NCBI RefSeq assembly: GCF_900103645.1
Contig: NZ_FNHP01000010.1
Coordinates: 62,001-126,000 of the forward strand
Direction of reading: 5' to 3'
Length of the DNA: 64,000 bases
Source: Oryzisolibacter propanilivorax
Lineage (GTDB): Bacteria > Pseudomonadota > Gammaproteobacteria > Burkholderiales > Burkholderiaceae_C
Shown: piece after piece, positions 17,619 through 27,224 of the stretch
How the letters are laid out: every line of letters starts with the position of its first letter
How positions within the stretch are numbered: position 1 is the stretch's first letter
Notes under the pieces: model-generated
What the model was told of the DNA's origin: nothing
The model's input: the letters and a program-made list of their open reading frames with translations, nothing else
Database searches by the model: none
Program-made: the position numbers and the translations under genes

Positions 17619-18308
17619 CTGTAGCACCTCCCCCGACGCCAGCCGCACCACCCGATCACACCTCCCCGCCAGCTGCTCGTCATGCGTCACCATGACGAAC
17701 GCCGTCCCCCGCTCCCGTGCCAGCCCCAGCATCAACGCGAACACCCCATCCGCCGTCCCCCGGTCCAGATTCCCCGTTGGCTCATCGGCCAGCACGCACG
17801 CCGGCTGGGTGACCAGCGCGCGCGCGATCGCCACGCGCTGGCGCTCGCCGCCCGACAGCTCGGCCGGGCGGTGCTGCACGCGCCCAGCCAGGCCCACGGC
17901 CTGCAGCATCTGCTGCGCCTGCGCCGCGCACTCGGCCGGCGCCAGGCGGCGGATGCGCAGCGGCATGGCCACGTTGTCCAGTGCGCTGAACTCGGGCAGC
18001 AGGTGGTGGAACTGGTAGATGAAGCCCAGGCGCTGGTTGCGCAGCCGGCCCTGCTCGGCGGGCGACAGCGCGCCCAGGTCCTGGCCCTGCAGCAGCACGC
18101 GGCCGCTGGTGGGCGCGTCCAGACCGCCCAGCAGGTGCAGCAATGTGCTCTTGCCCGAGCCCGAGGCGCCGACGATAGCCAGCGTCTCGCCGGCGCGCAC
18201 GGACAGGTCCACGCCCTTGAGCACGGTCACGTCCAGCCGCCCCTCCTGGAAGCGCTTGGTCAGGCCGCCGGCCTGCAGCACCACATCGTGGGTCAGGGTC
18301 TCACTCAT
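17613..18308 (-). CDS. lolD: LolD, ATP-binding subunit of the lipoprotein release system
   Basis: 231 residues of the MacB/LolD ABC family. Walker [10 protein letters not shown], signature LSGGERQR, Walker [12 protein letters not shown], and [18 protein letters not shown], the Lol motif region. With LolC/E it extracts lipoproteins from the inner membrane and hands them to LolA. Its start overlaps the end of lolC by eight bases. Confidence 0.94.
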   Translation of the reverse strand: MSETLTHDVVLQAGGLTKRFQEGRLDVTVLKGVDLSVRAGETLAIVGASGSGKSTLLHLLGGLDAPTSGRVLLQGQDLGALSPAEQGRLRNQRLGFIYQFHHLLPEFSALDNVAMPLRIRRLAPAECAAQAQQMLQAVGLAGRVQHRPAELSGGERQRVAIARALVTQPACVLADEPTGNLDRGTADGVFALMLGLARERGTAFVMVTHDEQLAGRCDRVVRLASGEVLQG

Positions 18309-19554
18309 AGCGCAGGGCCTCCGCGGGATTGACGCGGCTGGCGCGCCAACTCGGGTACAGCGTGGCGACGAAGGCCAGCACCAGCGAGATCAGCGCGATC
18401 GGCATGATGTCGGCCGCCAGCGGCTCGCTGGGCATGCGGCTGATGAGGTAGATGTCGCGCGGCAGGAAGCTGGTGTGCAGTGCCCGCTCGATGGCCGGCA
18501 CGATGACGTCGATGTTGAACGCCACCAGCAGCCCCAGCGCCAGCCCGCCCAGCGTGCCGATGACGCCGACCATGGCGCCCTGCACCACGAAGATGCCCAT
18601 GATGCTCGCCGGGCTCGCGCCCAGGGTGCGCAGGATGGCGATGTCGGCGCGCTTGTCAGTCACCGTCATGACCAGCGTGGACACCAGGTTGAACGCCGCC
18701 ACCGCGACGATCAGCGTGAGGATGATGAACATCATGCGTTTTTCCAGCTGCACCGCGGCGAACCAGGTCTTGTTCTGCTGCGTCCAGTCGCGGATCAGCA
18801 GCTGGCCCGACAGCGTGCCGGCCAGCTGGCGCGCGACCTCCGGGGCCTGGTGCAGGTCCTTGAGCTTCAGGCGCACGCCGGTCGGCCCCTCCAGGCGGAA
18901 GATGCGTTCGGCGTCCTGGTGGTGCAGCAGCACCAGGGCCGAGTCGTACTCGTAGTGGCCGCTGCTGAAGGTGCCGGCCACGGTCATCTGCTTCAGGCGC
19001 GGCACGATGCCGGCGGGGGTCACCTGGCCCGACGGGGCGATCAGGGTGACCGCGTCGCCGGCGCGCACGCCCAGCTGGTGCGCCAGGTCCACGCCCAGCA
19101 CCACATGGAACTCGCCCGGCACCAGCGCCTTCAGGCCTTCGACGCTCTCGGCCGCCAGGTCGGTCACCTCGGCCTCGCGCGACGGGTCGATGCCGCGCAC
19201 CAGCACGCCCTTCATGTCCTCGCCGCGCGCCAGCAGCGCCTGCGCGGCGACGAAGGGCGCGGCGCCGACCACGTTCGGGTTGGCGCGCGCCTCGGCCAGG
19301 GTGCGCTCCATGTCGGGCAGCGCCGCGCCGCCGGGCGCGAAGATCTCGATGTGCGAGACCACACTGAGCATGCGGTCGCGCACCTCTTTTTGAAAGCCGT
19401 TCATCACCGACAGCACGATGATCAGGGCCGCGACGCCCAGGGCGATGCCCAGCATGGACACACCCGAGATGAAGGAGATGAAGCCGTTGCGCCGGGTGGC
19501 GCGCCCTGCGCGGGTGTAGCGCCAGCCCAGGGCAAGTTCGTAGGGAATAGGCAT
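18301..19554 (-). CDS. lolC: LolC/LolE-type lipoprotein-releasing permease
   Basis: 417 residues from the ATG at 19554 ([13 protein letters not shown]). Four membrane segments: residues about 24-48 ([20 protein letters not shown]) and three near the C-terminus, flanking a large periplasmic domain; the C-terminal [17 protein letters not shown] is the FtsX/MacB-type ending. Only one permease gene is present, so the transporter may use a homodimer (often called LolF) as in other single-permease bacteria; lolE elsewhere cannot be excluded. Confidence 0.9.
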   Translation of the reverse strand: MPIPYELALGWRYTRAGRATRRNGFISFISGVSMLGIALGVAALIIVLSVMNGFQKEVRDRMLSVVSHIEIFAPGGAALPDMERTLAEARANPNVVGAAPFVAAQALLARGEDMKGVLVRGIDPSREAEVTDLAAESVEGLKALVPGEFHVVLGVDLAHQLGVRAGDAVTLIAPSGQVTPAGIVPRLKQMTVAGTFSSGHYEYDSALVLLHHQDAERIFRLEGPTGVRLKLKDLHQAPEVARQLAGTLSGQLLIRDWTQQNKTWFAAVQLEKRMMFIILTLIVAVAAFNLVSTLVMTVTDKRADIAILRTLGASPASIMGIFVVQGAMVGVIGTLGGLALGLLVAFNIDVIVPAIERALHTSFLPRDIYLISRMPSEPLAADIMPIALISLVLAFVATLYPSWRASRVNPAEALRYE

Positions 19555-19667
19555 GGATGGGGGCAACAGACGGCGCGCGGCGCGGGCCGAGGTGACGCCC
19601 GCCGCGCCGTGGGGACACGGCCACCGTGGCGGGCGGGCGCATTGTGGCATCCCGGACAATGGCGGCC

Positions 19668-20606
19668 ATGCCAGACAACTCCCATTTGCTCATCGCGCTG
19701 GCCGCCAGCCCCTCGCCGGGCTGCCAGCCGGTGCTGGACGCGCTGCAGCTGCCGCACCTGGAGCGGCTGCTGGCGCGCCTGACCCCGGAGGCGCCGGACA
19801 CAGGCAGCGACACCGATTTCTCCCCGCCGCACGAGCGCGCGCTGGCACGCCACCTGGGCCTGCCGGCATCGCCCCGCGGCACCACGCCCTGGGCGGCGTT
19901 CGCGCAGCAGGCCGCGCCCGGCGAGGCCTGGGCTTATGTCACGCCCTGCCAGTGGCATATCGGCGCCGACTCGGTCACCCTGGCCGACCCGGCGTTGCTG
20001 CAACTGACCGAGGCCGATGCGCGCGCGCTGCTGGATATCCTGGCGCCCTGGTTCGCGCAGGACGGTATCGCGCTGGAATACGACCAGCCCACGCGCTGGC
20101 GCGCGCGCGGCGATGCGCTGGCCGGCCTGGCCTGCGCATCGCTCGACCGGGTCGTGGGGCGCGACGTGCGCCCCTGGCTGCCGGACGCCGCCAGCGCGCG
20201 CTTGGTGCACCGGCTACACAGCGAGATGCAGATGCTGCTCTACACCCACCCTTTCAACGACGAGCGCGCCGCGCGCGGCCTGCCCGCCGTGAATGCCTTC
20301 TGGCTGCACGGCGCCGGCGCCCTGCCCGAGCGGCCCGCGCCGGTGGCGCCGCCGCAGCAGCCGGACGAGCTGCGCCAGGCGGCCCTGGCCGAGGACTGGG
20401 CCGCCTGGGGCGCAGCCTGGCGCGCGCTGGACGCCGGCCCGGTGGCGCAGCTGGCCGCGCCCGCCGCGGCGGGCGAAGCCGTGCGGCTCACGCTGTGCGG
20501 CGAGCGTTCGGCCCTCACCTGGCACAGCGCGCCGCGCGGCCTGTGGCAGCGCATGACCAGTCAATTCCGGCGCCAGCAACTGTCAACATTGGCCGAACAG
20601 CTATGA
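19668..20606 (+). CDS. Phosphoglycerate-mutase-like protein of unknown function
   Basis: 312 residues; start at the ATG at 19668 (MPDNSHLLI), with another in-frame ATG at 19659. It resembles a family found beside recJ in Comamonadaceae that is labelled phosphoglycerate mutase or regulatory protein RPE-like: conserved pieces include WAYVTPCQWHIGADSV, LLQLTEADARALLDIL and RLHSEMQMLLYTHPFNDERAARGLPAVNAFWLHGAG. No catalytic RHG phosphatase motif is visible, so enzymatic activity is doubtful. Its TGA overlaps the recJ ATG. Confidence 0.7.
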   Translation: MPDNSHLLIALAASPSPGCQPVLDALQLPHLERLLARLTPEAPDTGSDTDFSPPHERALARHLGLPASPRGTTPWAAFAQQAAPGEAWAYVTPCQWHIGADSVTLADPALLQLTEADARALLDILAPWFAQDGIALEYDQPTRWRARGDALAGLACASLDRVVGRDVRPWLPDAASARLVHRLHSEMQMLLYTHPFNDERAARGLPAVNAFWLHGAGALPERPAPVAPPQQPDELRQAALAEDWAAWGAAWRALDAGPVAQLAAPAAAGEAVRLTLCGERSALTWHSAPRGLWQRMTSQFRRQQLSTLAEQL

Positions 20607-20612
20607 AAATAA
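20586..20612 (-). repeat. Fragment of the dispersed repeat (R5) at the recJ start
   Basis: On the minus strand reads TATTATTTTCATAGCTGTTC, matching the ATTTTCATAGCTG part of R1. If it is a repeat end, the recJ start codon lies within it. Short, so uncertain. Confidence 0.35.
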
Positions 20613-22318
20613 TAGAACGCGACATCCCGCCGCGCACCGCCTGGGCGCTGGAGCAGGCCGGTGTGCATCCCCTGCTGGCGCGCCTGTACGCTGCGCGCGG
20701 CGTGCGCAGCAAGGAAGAACTCGACGACGGCTTGGCGCACCTGCTGCGCCCGCAGCAGCTGCGCGGCGCGCAGCAGGCCGCCCAGGTGCTGGCCGATGCC
20801 ATGGCGCAGGACCGGCGCCTGCTGGTCGTGGCCGACTACGACTGCGACGGCGCCACCGCCTGCGCCGTGGCGGTGCGCGGCCTGCGGTTGCTGGGCGCGT
20901 GCCACGTCGACTATCTGGTCCCCGACCGGGTGGTGGACGGCTACGGCCTCACCGCCCCGATCGCGCGGCGTGTGCACGCGCGCGGCGCCGACGTGCTGAT
21001 CACCGTGGACAACGGCATCGCCAGCTGCGAGGGCGTGGCCGAGGCCCGCGCCCTGGGCCTGACGGTGGTCGTCACCGACCACCACCTGCCGGGCCCGCAG
21101 CTGCCCGAGGCCGACGCCATCGTCAACCCGAACCAGCCCGGCTGCACCTTCGAAAGCAAGTGCATGGCCGGCGTGGGCGTGATGTTCTATGTGCTGCTGG
21201 CGCTGCGCGCCGAGCTGCGCGCGCGCGGCGTGTTCGACGCGACCAGCCAGCCACGGCTGGAGCCGCTGCTGCCGCTGGTCGCACTGGGCACGGTGGCCGA
21301 CGTGGTGAAGCTGGACGGCAACAACCGCCGCCTGGTGGCGCAGGGCCTGAAGCGCATCCGCACCGGGCAGATGCCGCCGGGCATTCGCGCGCTGTTCGAC
21401 GCCGCCGGCCGGCGCCCGGACGTAGCCACCACCTTCGACTTCGGCTTCGCGCTGGGTCCGCGCATCAACGCCGCCGGGCGCCTGGCCGACATGACGCTGG
21501 GCATCGAGTGCCTACTGACCGAGGACGCCGGCCGCGCCGGCGAATTGGCGCGCCAGTTGGACGCCATCAACCGCGAGCGGCGCGAGCTGGAGGGCGGTAT
21601 GCGCGAGCAGGCGCTGGCGCTGGCCGAGAGCCTGTTCGAGGACGGCGACACGCCGCCGCCGGCGATCAGCGTGTTCGATCCGGACTTCCACGAGGGCGTG
21701 GTCGGCATCGTCGCCTCGCGCCTGAAGGACCAGCATCACCGCCCGACCTTCGTCTTCGCGGCCAGCAGCGCGCCGGGCAAGCAGCACGAACTGAAGGGCT
21801 CGGGCCGGTCGATTCCCGGCTTTCACCTGCGCGACGCGCTGGACCTGGTCGCCAAGCGCCACCCGGGCGTGATCCTGAAATTCGGCGGCCACGCCATGGC
21901 CGCCGGCTGCACCGTAGCCGAAGAGCACTTCGACACTTTCGAGCAGGCCTTCGCCCAGGTGGCGCACGAGTGGCTGGACGCCGCCACGCTGACACGCCGG
22001 CTGGAAACCGACGGACCGCTGGCGCCCGAGTACTGCCGCGCCGAGCTGGTGGACACGCTGGCGCGCGAGGTCTGGGGCCAAGGCTTCGCGCCGCCCACTT
22101 TCAGCGAGCCGCTGACGGTGGTCAGCCAGCGCCTGGTGGGAGACGGTGGCAAGCACCTGTCCTTGAAACTGCTGCACCAGGGCCGCCCGGTGGACGCCAT
22201 CTGGTTCGGCCGCACCGAGCCCCTGCAGGGCGAGCCGCTGCTGGCCTTCCGGCTGGACGTGAACGAATGGGGCGGGCAGCGGCGCGTGCAGTTCGTGGTC
22301 GAGGGCGCGGCGGACTGA
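20603..22318 (+). CDS. recJ: RecJ, single-stranded-DNA-specific exonuclease
   Basis: 571 residues, the usual length. 5'-to-3' ssDNA exonuclease of the DHH family, acting in recombination repair and mismatch repair. DHH motifs: VVADYDCDGATA (I), ITVDNGIAS (II), VVVTDHHLPGP (III, the DHH motif), and LVALGTVADVVKLDGNNR (IV); the DHHA1 motif is KFGGHAMAAG. Coupled to the upstream gene by an ATGA overlap. A terminator-like hairpin follows after about 40 bases. Confidence 0.95.
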   Translation: MKIIERDIPPRTAWALEQAGVHPLLARLYAARGVRSKEELDDGLAHLLRPQQLRGAQQAAQVLADAMAQDRRLLVVADYDCDGATACAVAVRGLRLLGACHVDYLVPDRVVDGYGLTAPIARRVHARGADVLITVDNGIASCEGVAEARALGLTVVVTDHHLPGPQLPEADAIVNPNQPGCTFESKCMAGVGVMFYVLLALRAELRARGVFDATSQPRLEPLLPLVALGTVADVVKLDGNNRRLVAQGLKRIRTGQMPPGIRALFDAAGRRPDVATTFDFGFALGPRINAAGRLADMTLGIECLLTEDAGRAGELARQLDAINRERRELEGGMREQALALAESLFEDGDTPPPAISVFDPDFHEGVVGIVASRLKDQHHRPTFVFAASSAPGKQHELKGSGRSIPGFHLRDALDLVAKRHPGVILKFGGHAMAAGCTVAEEHFDTFEQAFAQVAHEWLDAATLTRRLETDGPLAPEYCRAELVDTLAREVWGQGFAPPTFSEPLTVVSQRLVGDGGKHLSLKLLHQGRPVDAIWFGRTEPLQGEPLLAFRLDVNEWGGQRRVQFVVEGAAD

Positions 22319-22360
22319 CCGGCCGCGCCTGCAGCCACCGCGCTGACACCCGCCAAAAAA

Positions 22361-22383
22361 AAGCGCCCCTCATGGGGCGCTTT
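22361..22383. terminator. Bidirectional intrinsic terminator between recJ and tctA
   Basis: Hairpin GCGCCCC-TCAT-GGGGCGC flanked by AAAAAAAAA on the left and TTT on the right, located between convergent genes. It gives a long U-tract for the minus-strand transcript and a short one for the plus strand. Confidence 0.8.
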
Positions 22384-22416
22384 CACAACCTGGCGCCGCT
22401 GTGGCGCCGCGGCGCG

Positions 22417-23928
22417 TCACTCCTCGACGAAAGCCTCCTCGCGTTTCTTGCTGACCGCAGGCAGCAGCACGATGATCAGCAGCAGCAGCGCCGCGACCAG
22501 CAGCCCCGCCGAGATCGGCCGCGTGGCCAGCACGCTCCAGTCGCCGCGCGACAGCAGCAGCGCGCGGCGCAGGTTCTCCTCCATCATCGGCCCCAGGATG
22601 AAGCCCAACAGCAGCGGCGCCGGCTCCATGCCCAGCTTGTAGAACAGGTAGCCGATAAAGCCGAAGGCGCCGACCAGCCACACGTCGAAGGTGTTGTTGT
22701 TGGTCGAGTACACGCCGATGGCGCAGAACAGCACGATGGACGGGAACAGCCAGCGGTAGGGCACCGTGAGCAGCTTGATCCAGATGCCGATCAGCGGCAG
22801 GTTCAGGATGATCAGCATCAGGTTGCCGATCCACATCGAGGCGATCAGGCCCCAGAACAGCTCGGGGTTGCTGGTCATGACCTGCGGGCCGGGCTGGATG
22901 TTGTGGATGGTCATGGCGCCGACCATCAGCGCCATCACGGCGTTGGGCGGGATGCCCAGAGTCAGCAGCGGGATGAACGAGGTCTGCGAACCCGCGTTGT
23001 TGGCCGACTCGGGCGCCGTCACGCCGCGGATGTTGCCCTGGCCGAACGGCACCTCGCCGGGCTTCAGCTTGGTCTTCTTCTCGATGGTGTAGGCCGCGAA
23101 GGCCGACAGCAGCGCGCCGCCACCCGGCAGGATGCCCAGCGCCGAGCCGAGCGCCGTGCCGCGCACCATGGCCGGGAACATGTGCTTGAAGTCCTCCTTG
23201 GTCGGCATCAGGCCGGTGACCTTGGCGGCGAACACCTCGCGCTCGTCCTCGGGGCGCGACAGGTTGGCGATGATCTCGCCGTAGCCGAACACGCCCATGG
23301 CGATGACCACGAAGTTCAGGCCGTCGGTCAGCTCGGGAATGTCGAAGCTGTAGCGCGCCACGCCCGAGTTCACGTCGGTGCCCACCAGGCCCAGCAGCAG
23401 GCCCAGCACGATCATGCCCACGGCCTTCAGCAGCGAGCCCGAGGCCAGCACCACGGCACCGATCAGGCCCAGCACCATCAGCGAGAAGTACTCGGCCGGG
23501 CCGAACTTGAAGGCCACCTCGGTCAGCGGCGGCGCGAACGCGGCCAGGATGATGGTGCCCACGCAGCCGGCAAAGAACGAGCCGATGCCCGCCGCCGCCA
23601 GCGCCGGCCCGGCCCGGCCCTTGCGCGCCATCTGGTAGCCGTCGATCACCGTGACCACCGAGGACGATTCGCCCGGCAGGTTCACCAGGATGGCGGTGGT
23701 CGAGCCGCCGTATTGCGCGCCGTAGTAGATGCCGGCCAGCATGATCAGCGCTGCCACCGGTGGCAGCGCGTAGGTGGCGGGCAGCAGCATGGCGATGGTG
23801 GCCACGGGGCCGACGCCGGGCAACACGCCGATCAGCGTGCCCAGCAGGCAGCCGACAAAGCAGTAGATCAGGTTCTGGAACGTGAAGGCCACGCCAAAAC
23901 CCGTCGAGAGGTGTTCGAACAATTCCAT
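22417..23928 (-). CDS. tctA: TctA-family large membrane subunit of a tripartite tricarboxylate transporter
   Basis: 503 residues with about 11-12 membrane segments and the TctA signature LIGVLPGVGPVATIAMLLP, with GIYYGAQYGGSTTAILVNLPGE; a second PGGGA repeat (ILPGGGALLSAF) marks the inverted duplication typical of the family. It imports carboxylates together with TctB and a periplasmic TctC (Bug) protein. tctB is upstream on the same strand; no tctC is adjacent. Confidence 0.93.
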   Translation of the reverse strand: MELFEHLSTGFGVAFTFQNLIYCFVGCLLGTLIGVLPGVGPVATIAMLLPATYALPPVAALIMLAGIYYGAQYGGSTTAILVNLPGESSSVVTVIDGYQMARKGRAGPALAAAGIGSFFAGCVGTIILAAFAPPLTEVAFKFGPAEYFSLMVLGLIGAVVLASGSLLKAVGMIVLGLLLGLVGTDVNSGVARYSFDIPELTDGLNFVVIAMGVFGYGEIIANLSRPEDEREVFAAKVTGLMPTKEDFKHMFPAMVRGTALGSALGILPGGGALLSAFAAYTIEKKTKLKPGEVPFGQGNIRGVTAPESANNAGSQTSFIPLLTLGIPPNAVMALMVGAMTIHNIQPGPQVMTSNPELFWGLIASMWIGNLMLIILNLPLIGIWIKLLTVPYRWLFPSIVLFCAIGVYSTNNNTFDVWLVGAFGFIGYLFYKLGMEPAPLLLGFILGPMMEENLRRALLLSRGDWSVLATRPISAGLLVAALLLLIIVLLPAVSKKREEAFVEE

Positions 23929-23961
23929 GGTGGGACTCGGGTATCGGGTTGTCGGGCGGCT

Positions 23962-24450
23962 TCAGCCGGCGATGAAGCTGGGCCACACGGGGAACTGCAG
24001 CTTCAGCGCCCAGACGAAGGCGAAGTAGCTGCCGGCGGCCAGCACCGTGGCCAGCACCAGCACCTCCTTGAACTTGAACTGGTCGCCCGCCAGGCTGGCC
24101 ACGAAGGTCAGGCCGTAGATGGCGACGATCAGGCCCATGGCCGGCACGCCGAAGCTGGGCAGCCCGGCCAGCAGCACACCGAACAGCAGGTTGGCGCCGA
24201 TGATGAAGAAGATCTGCTTCCAGGCCCACTTGCCGACCGGGTCGCCGTCCACGGTCGGCACCACGGTGGCCTTGACCATGATCACGCCGCCGATCAGGGC
24301 CAGCAGGATGCCCAGCATCAGCGGAAAGTAGCCCGGCCCCATGCGGGCGCCGCTGCCGACGGTGTAGCTGGTGGCCCCCCACGCGAAGCCCACACCCACC
24401 GCTGAATACAGCAGGCCGGCGAAGAAGTCCTTTTGACTCTTGATGTGCAC
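23962..24450 (-). CDS. tctB: TctB-family small membrane subunit
   Basis: 162 residues with four membrane segments; KSQKDFFAGLLYSAVGVGFAW at the N-terminus and ARMGPGYFPLMLGILLALIG are family hallmarks. I choose the GTG at 24450 (reading MHIKSQKDFF) because a GGAGA ribosome-binding site precedes it by about six bases and it matches the usual protein start; an ATG at 24495 is the alternative. Forms the transporter with TctA. The substrate is unknown. Confidence 0.88.
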   Translation of the reverse strand: MHIKSQKDFFAGLLYSAVGVGFAWGATSYTVGSGARMGPGYFPLMLGILLALIGGVIMVKATVVPTVDGDPVGKWAWKQIFFIIGANLLFGVLLAGLPSFGVPAMGLIVAIYGLTFVASLAGDQFKFKEVLVLATVLAAGSYFAFVWALKLQFPVWPSFIAG

Positions 24451-24566
24451 GAATGTCTCCACGATCCAGTTGACCTGGCGGATTGTGGAAGCCATGGCGG
24501 GTCCGGTGGATGTGGGTTCCACCTAGCATTGGCTGCTCGTTTTCCCCGATAGGGCCGGGGCGGCCG

Positions 24567-26387
24567 TCACTCCAGCGGTGGCGTGGCGGCGACGATTTCG
24601 TCCAGCGTGGTCAGGCCTTCGGCGGCGCGCAGGGCGCCGGCCAGGCGCAGCGGGCGCATGCCGTCGCGCGCCGCCTGGCGCCGCAGCGCGTCCAGCGACG
24701 GGCTGGCGTGGATCTCGCCCTTGAGCGCCTCGGTGACGGTGAGCAGCTCGTACAGCCCCATGCGGCCGCGAAAGCCGGTCATGCGGCAATCGACGCAGCC
24801 CACCGGCTTGTAGGCGCGATAGCCGGACACCTTCCAGGGCCGGATCAGCTCGGCCAGCGCCTGCGGGTCGGCCTGCTCGTCGCGCGCGCGGCACTGGCGG
24901 CACAGCGTACGCACCAGGCGCTGCGCCAGCACGCCCAGCAGCGTGGCGTTGATCAGGTACGGCGGCACGCCGAGTTCCATCAGCCGCGTGACGGCGCTGG
25001 GCGCGTCGTTGGTGTGCAGCGTGGAGAACACCAGGTGCCCGGTCAGCGCCGCCTGCACCGCCATGTCGGCGGTGCGCAGGTCGCGGATCTCGCCGACCAT
25101 GATGATGTCTGGGTCCTGGCGCATCAGCGCGCGCAGGCCCTCGGTGAAGTCGAAGTCCAGCTGCGGCTGCACCTGCGTCTGGTTGAAGGCAGGCTCGATC
25201 ATCTCGATCGGGTCTTCCACCGTGCTGACGTTCACTTCCTCGGTGGCCACGCGCTTGAGCGTGGAGTACAGCGTCGTGGTCTTGCCCGAGCCCGTGGGCC
25301 CGGTCACCAGGATGATGCCGTGCGGGCGCTTGACCAGCTGCTCCCAGCGCGCCGCGTCGTGCGGCGTGAAGCCCAGGGCGTCCAGGTCCTTGACGGCGTT
25401 GTCCGGGTCGAAGATGCGCATGACCATCTTCTCGCCGAACGCCGTGGGCAGCGTGGACAGGCGCATCTCGACCTCGTCGCCGCGCGGGTTGCGCGTCTTG
25501 ATGCGCCCGTCCTGCGGACGGCGGCGCTCGACCACGTCCATGCGCCCGAGCAGCTTGACGCGCGCCACCATGGCGTTGAGCACGCCCATCGGCATCTGAT
25601 ACACCGGGTGCAGCACGCCGTCGATGCGAAAGCGGATCACGCCCTGCTCGCGCCGCGGCTCCAGGTGGATGTCGCTGGCGCGCTGGTCGAAGGCGTACTG
25701 CCACAGCCAGTCGACGACGCGGATCACGCCCTGGTCGTTGGCGTCCAGCTGCTTGCCGGCGCGGCCCAGCTCGACCAACTGCTCGAAGCTGCTGCCGGCC
25801 GCGCCGCCGCCGGTCTTGCTGGCAGCGCGCACCGAACGCGCCAGCGCATAGAACTCAGCCGTGTAGCGCGTGATGTCCTGCGGGTTGGCCACGACGCGGC
25901 GCACGCTGCGCCGTACCTGGCGCTCGACCTCGCCGACCCAATCGTCGATGAACGGTTCGGCGGTGGCCACCACCACCTCCTGCGGCGTGACCTGCACCGG
26001 CAGCACCTTGTGGCGCTCGGCGTAGCCGGCACTCATGGCATCGGCCACGCGGCCCACGTCCACCTTGAGCGGGTCGATGCGCAGGTACGGCAGGCCGGCA
26101 CGGCCGGCGACGTATTCGGTCAGCAGCTCCACGTCCAGCGGCTTGCCGTCGGCGGCGCGCTGCATGGCCACCGCACCCAGGCGCACCAGCGGGTGCTGGC
26201 GGCTTTCGGCGTGCTGGCAGCGGGCGATGGTGCGCTGCGCTTCCTCGGCGGTGATCACGCCGTCCTCGCGCAGCCAGTCCACGACCTGGCGCCAGTGCAG
26301 CGGGCCGATGGCGGGCAGCGGCCGCGGCGGGGCGCCTGGTGCGGGCGGCGCCGTGGTCAGGCTGTCGGGAGCGGGCGCGATGGTCAT
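24567..26387 (-). CDS. GspE/PilB/VirB11-type secretion ATPase (orphan)
   Basis: 606 residues. An N-terminal GspE-type domain (residues about 30-170, LRIDPLKVDVGRVADAMS) precedes the ATPase core: Walker A VTGPTGSGKTTTLYS at about residue 355, Asp box STVEDPIEM, Walker B DPDIIMVGEIRDLRTADMAVQAALTGHLVFSTLHT, and the zinc tetracysteine CRQC/CVDC (residues about 480-525). It powers type II secretion or type IV pilus-like assembly in the family. No other pilus or secretion gene is adjacent, so it is an orphan here. The first 25 residues are Ala/Pro-rich. Confidence 0.88.
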   Translation of the reverse strand: MTIAPAPDSLTTAPPAPGAPPRPLPAIGPLHWRQVVDWLREDGVITAEEAQRTIARCQHAESRQHPLVRLGAVAMQRAADGKPLDVELLTEYVAGRAGLPYLRIDPLKVDVGRVADAMSAGYAERHKVLPVQVTPQEVVVATAEPFIDDWVGEVERQVRRSVRRVVANPQDITRYTAEFYALARSVRAASKTGGGAAGSSFEQLVELGRAGKQLDANDQGVIRVVDWLWQYAFDQRASDIHLEPRREQGVIRFRIDGVLHPVYQMPMGVLNAMVARVKLLGRMDVVERRRPQDGRIKTRNPRGDEVEMRLSTLPTAFGEKMVMRIFDPDNAVKDLDALGFTPHDAARWEQLVKRPHGIILVTGPTGSGKTTTLYSTLKRVATEEVNVSTVEDPIEMIEPAFNQTQVQPQLDFDFTEGLRALMRQDPDIIMVGEIRDLRTADMAVQAALTGHLVFSTLHTNDAPSAVTRLMELGVPPYLINATLLGVLAQRLVRTLCRQCRARDEQADPQALAELIRPWKVSGYRAYKPVGCVDCRMTGFRGRMGLYELLTVTEALKGEIHASPSLDALRRQAARDGMRPLRLAGALRAAEGLTTLDEIVAATPPLE

Positions 26388-26418
26388 GGCGGTGCCTGGG
26401 GTGAAAGGGGCGGCGCGC

Positions 26419-27189
26419 TCAGGGCCGCGGCGCCACCGGCTTGAACACGCGCAGCCATTTCGTTGCCGGCAGGTCCCAGCGCGCCTGCACGGCCTCCGCG
26501 CGCGCCATCAACTCGGCGCGCTTCGGAGCCGTCGGCGTGCGCTGCGCCAGCACCACGGTGTTGCCCTCGCGCGTGGGCTTGAAGGCCCACAACGCCTGTT
26601 CGCCGAAGGCCGCAGACAGGCTGGCCAGACTGCGCTCGTAGCTGCTGGCGCGGCCGAACAAATTCACTGTCAGACAGCCATCGTCGGTCAACAGCCGGCG
26701 GCAGTCGTCGTAGAAGTCGGCGTTGTCCAGTACCGGCGCGGCGGCCTCGTGGTCATACAGGTCCACCGCCAGGAAGTCCACCGTGCCGGCCAGCTCCGGG
26801 CGGCGGATCTGCTCGGCCGCATCGCCCAGCACCACCGTCAGGCGCGGCCCGTCGGGCGGCAGCTTGAACCAGGCGCGGCACACCGCCAGCACCTGCGGGT
26901 TCAGCTCGATCACGCTGGTGTGCATGCGCAGCACCTTGTGGCAGAACTTGGTGATCGCCCCGGCGCCCAGGCCCAGCTGCAGCGCGCGGCGCTTGGACAC
27001 GCTCTCGGGCGGCACGAACAGCAGCCAGGCCAGCATGCGCTGCACGTATTCCAGCTCGATGGCGTAGGGCTCGTCCACGCGCATCGAGCCCTGGATCCAC
27101 GGCGTGCCCAGGTGCAGGTGGCGCACCTCGCCATCCTCGGAGATGCTGACTTCGGGCAGTTCGATGCTGGCGGATTTCTTGCGGGTCAC
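26419..27189 (-). CDS. Spermidine-synthase-like protein (class I methyltransferase fold)
   Basis: 256 residues from a GTG at 27189 (MTRKKSASIELPEV). The frame is open to an ATG at 27261, but that part is encoded by repeat R6, so I do not include it. The nucleotide-binding loop is LQLGLGAGAITKFC rather than the GGGDGG of SpeE, followed by VIELNPQVL and FLAVDLYDHEAAAP. It is a spermine/spermidine synthase superfamily member; since a true speE is present at 15.6 kb, polyamine synthesis is an unlikely role. No SD is obvious at either start. Confidence 0.75.
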   Translation of the reverse strand: MTRKKSASIELPEVSISEDGEVRHLHLGTPWIQGSMRVDEPYAIELEYVQRMLAWLLFVPPESVSKRRALQLGLGAGAITKFCHKVLRMHTSVIELNPQVLAVCRAWFKLPPDGPRLTVVLGDAAEQIRRPELAGTVDFLAVDLYDHEAAAPVLDNADFYDDCRRLLTDDGCLTVNLFGRASSYERSLASLSAAFGEQALWAFKPTREGNTVVLAQRTPTAPKRAELMARAEAVQARWDLPATKWLRVFKPVAPRP

Positions 27190-27224
27190 GAGAGGCAGGA
27201 AAAGTGAGAGTGGAGATGGCCAGG

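Noticed and set aside
19668-20606. Functional phosphoglycerate mutase
   Set aside because: No RHG histidine-phosphatase motif or metal-dependent mutase motif is visible, so only a family-like label is given.
20899-24405. A 1168-codon plus-strand frame across recJ and tctA
   Set aside because: It is out of frame with recJ and antisense to tctA; the translation is low-complexity and crosses a terminator.
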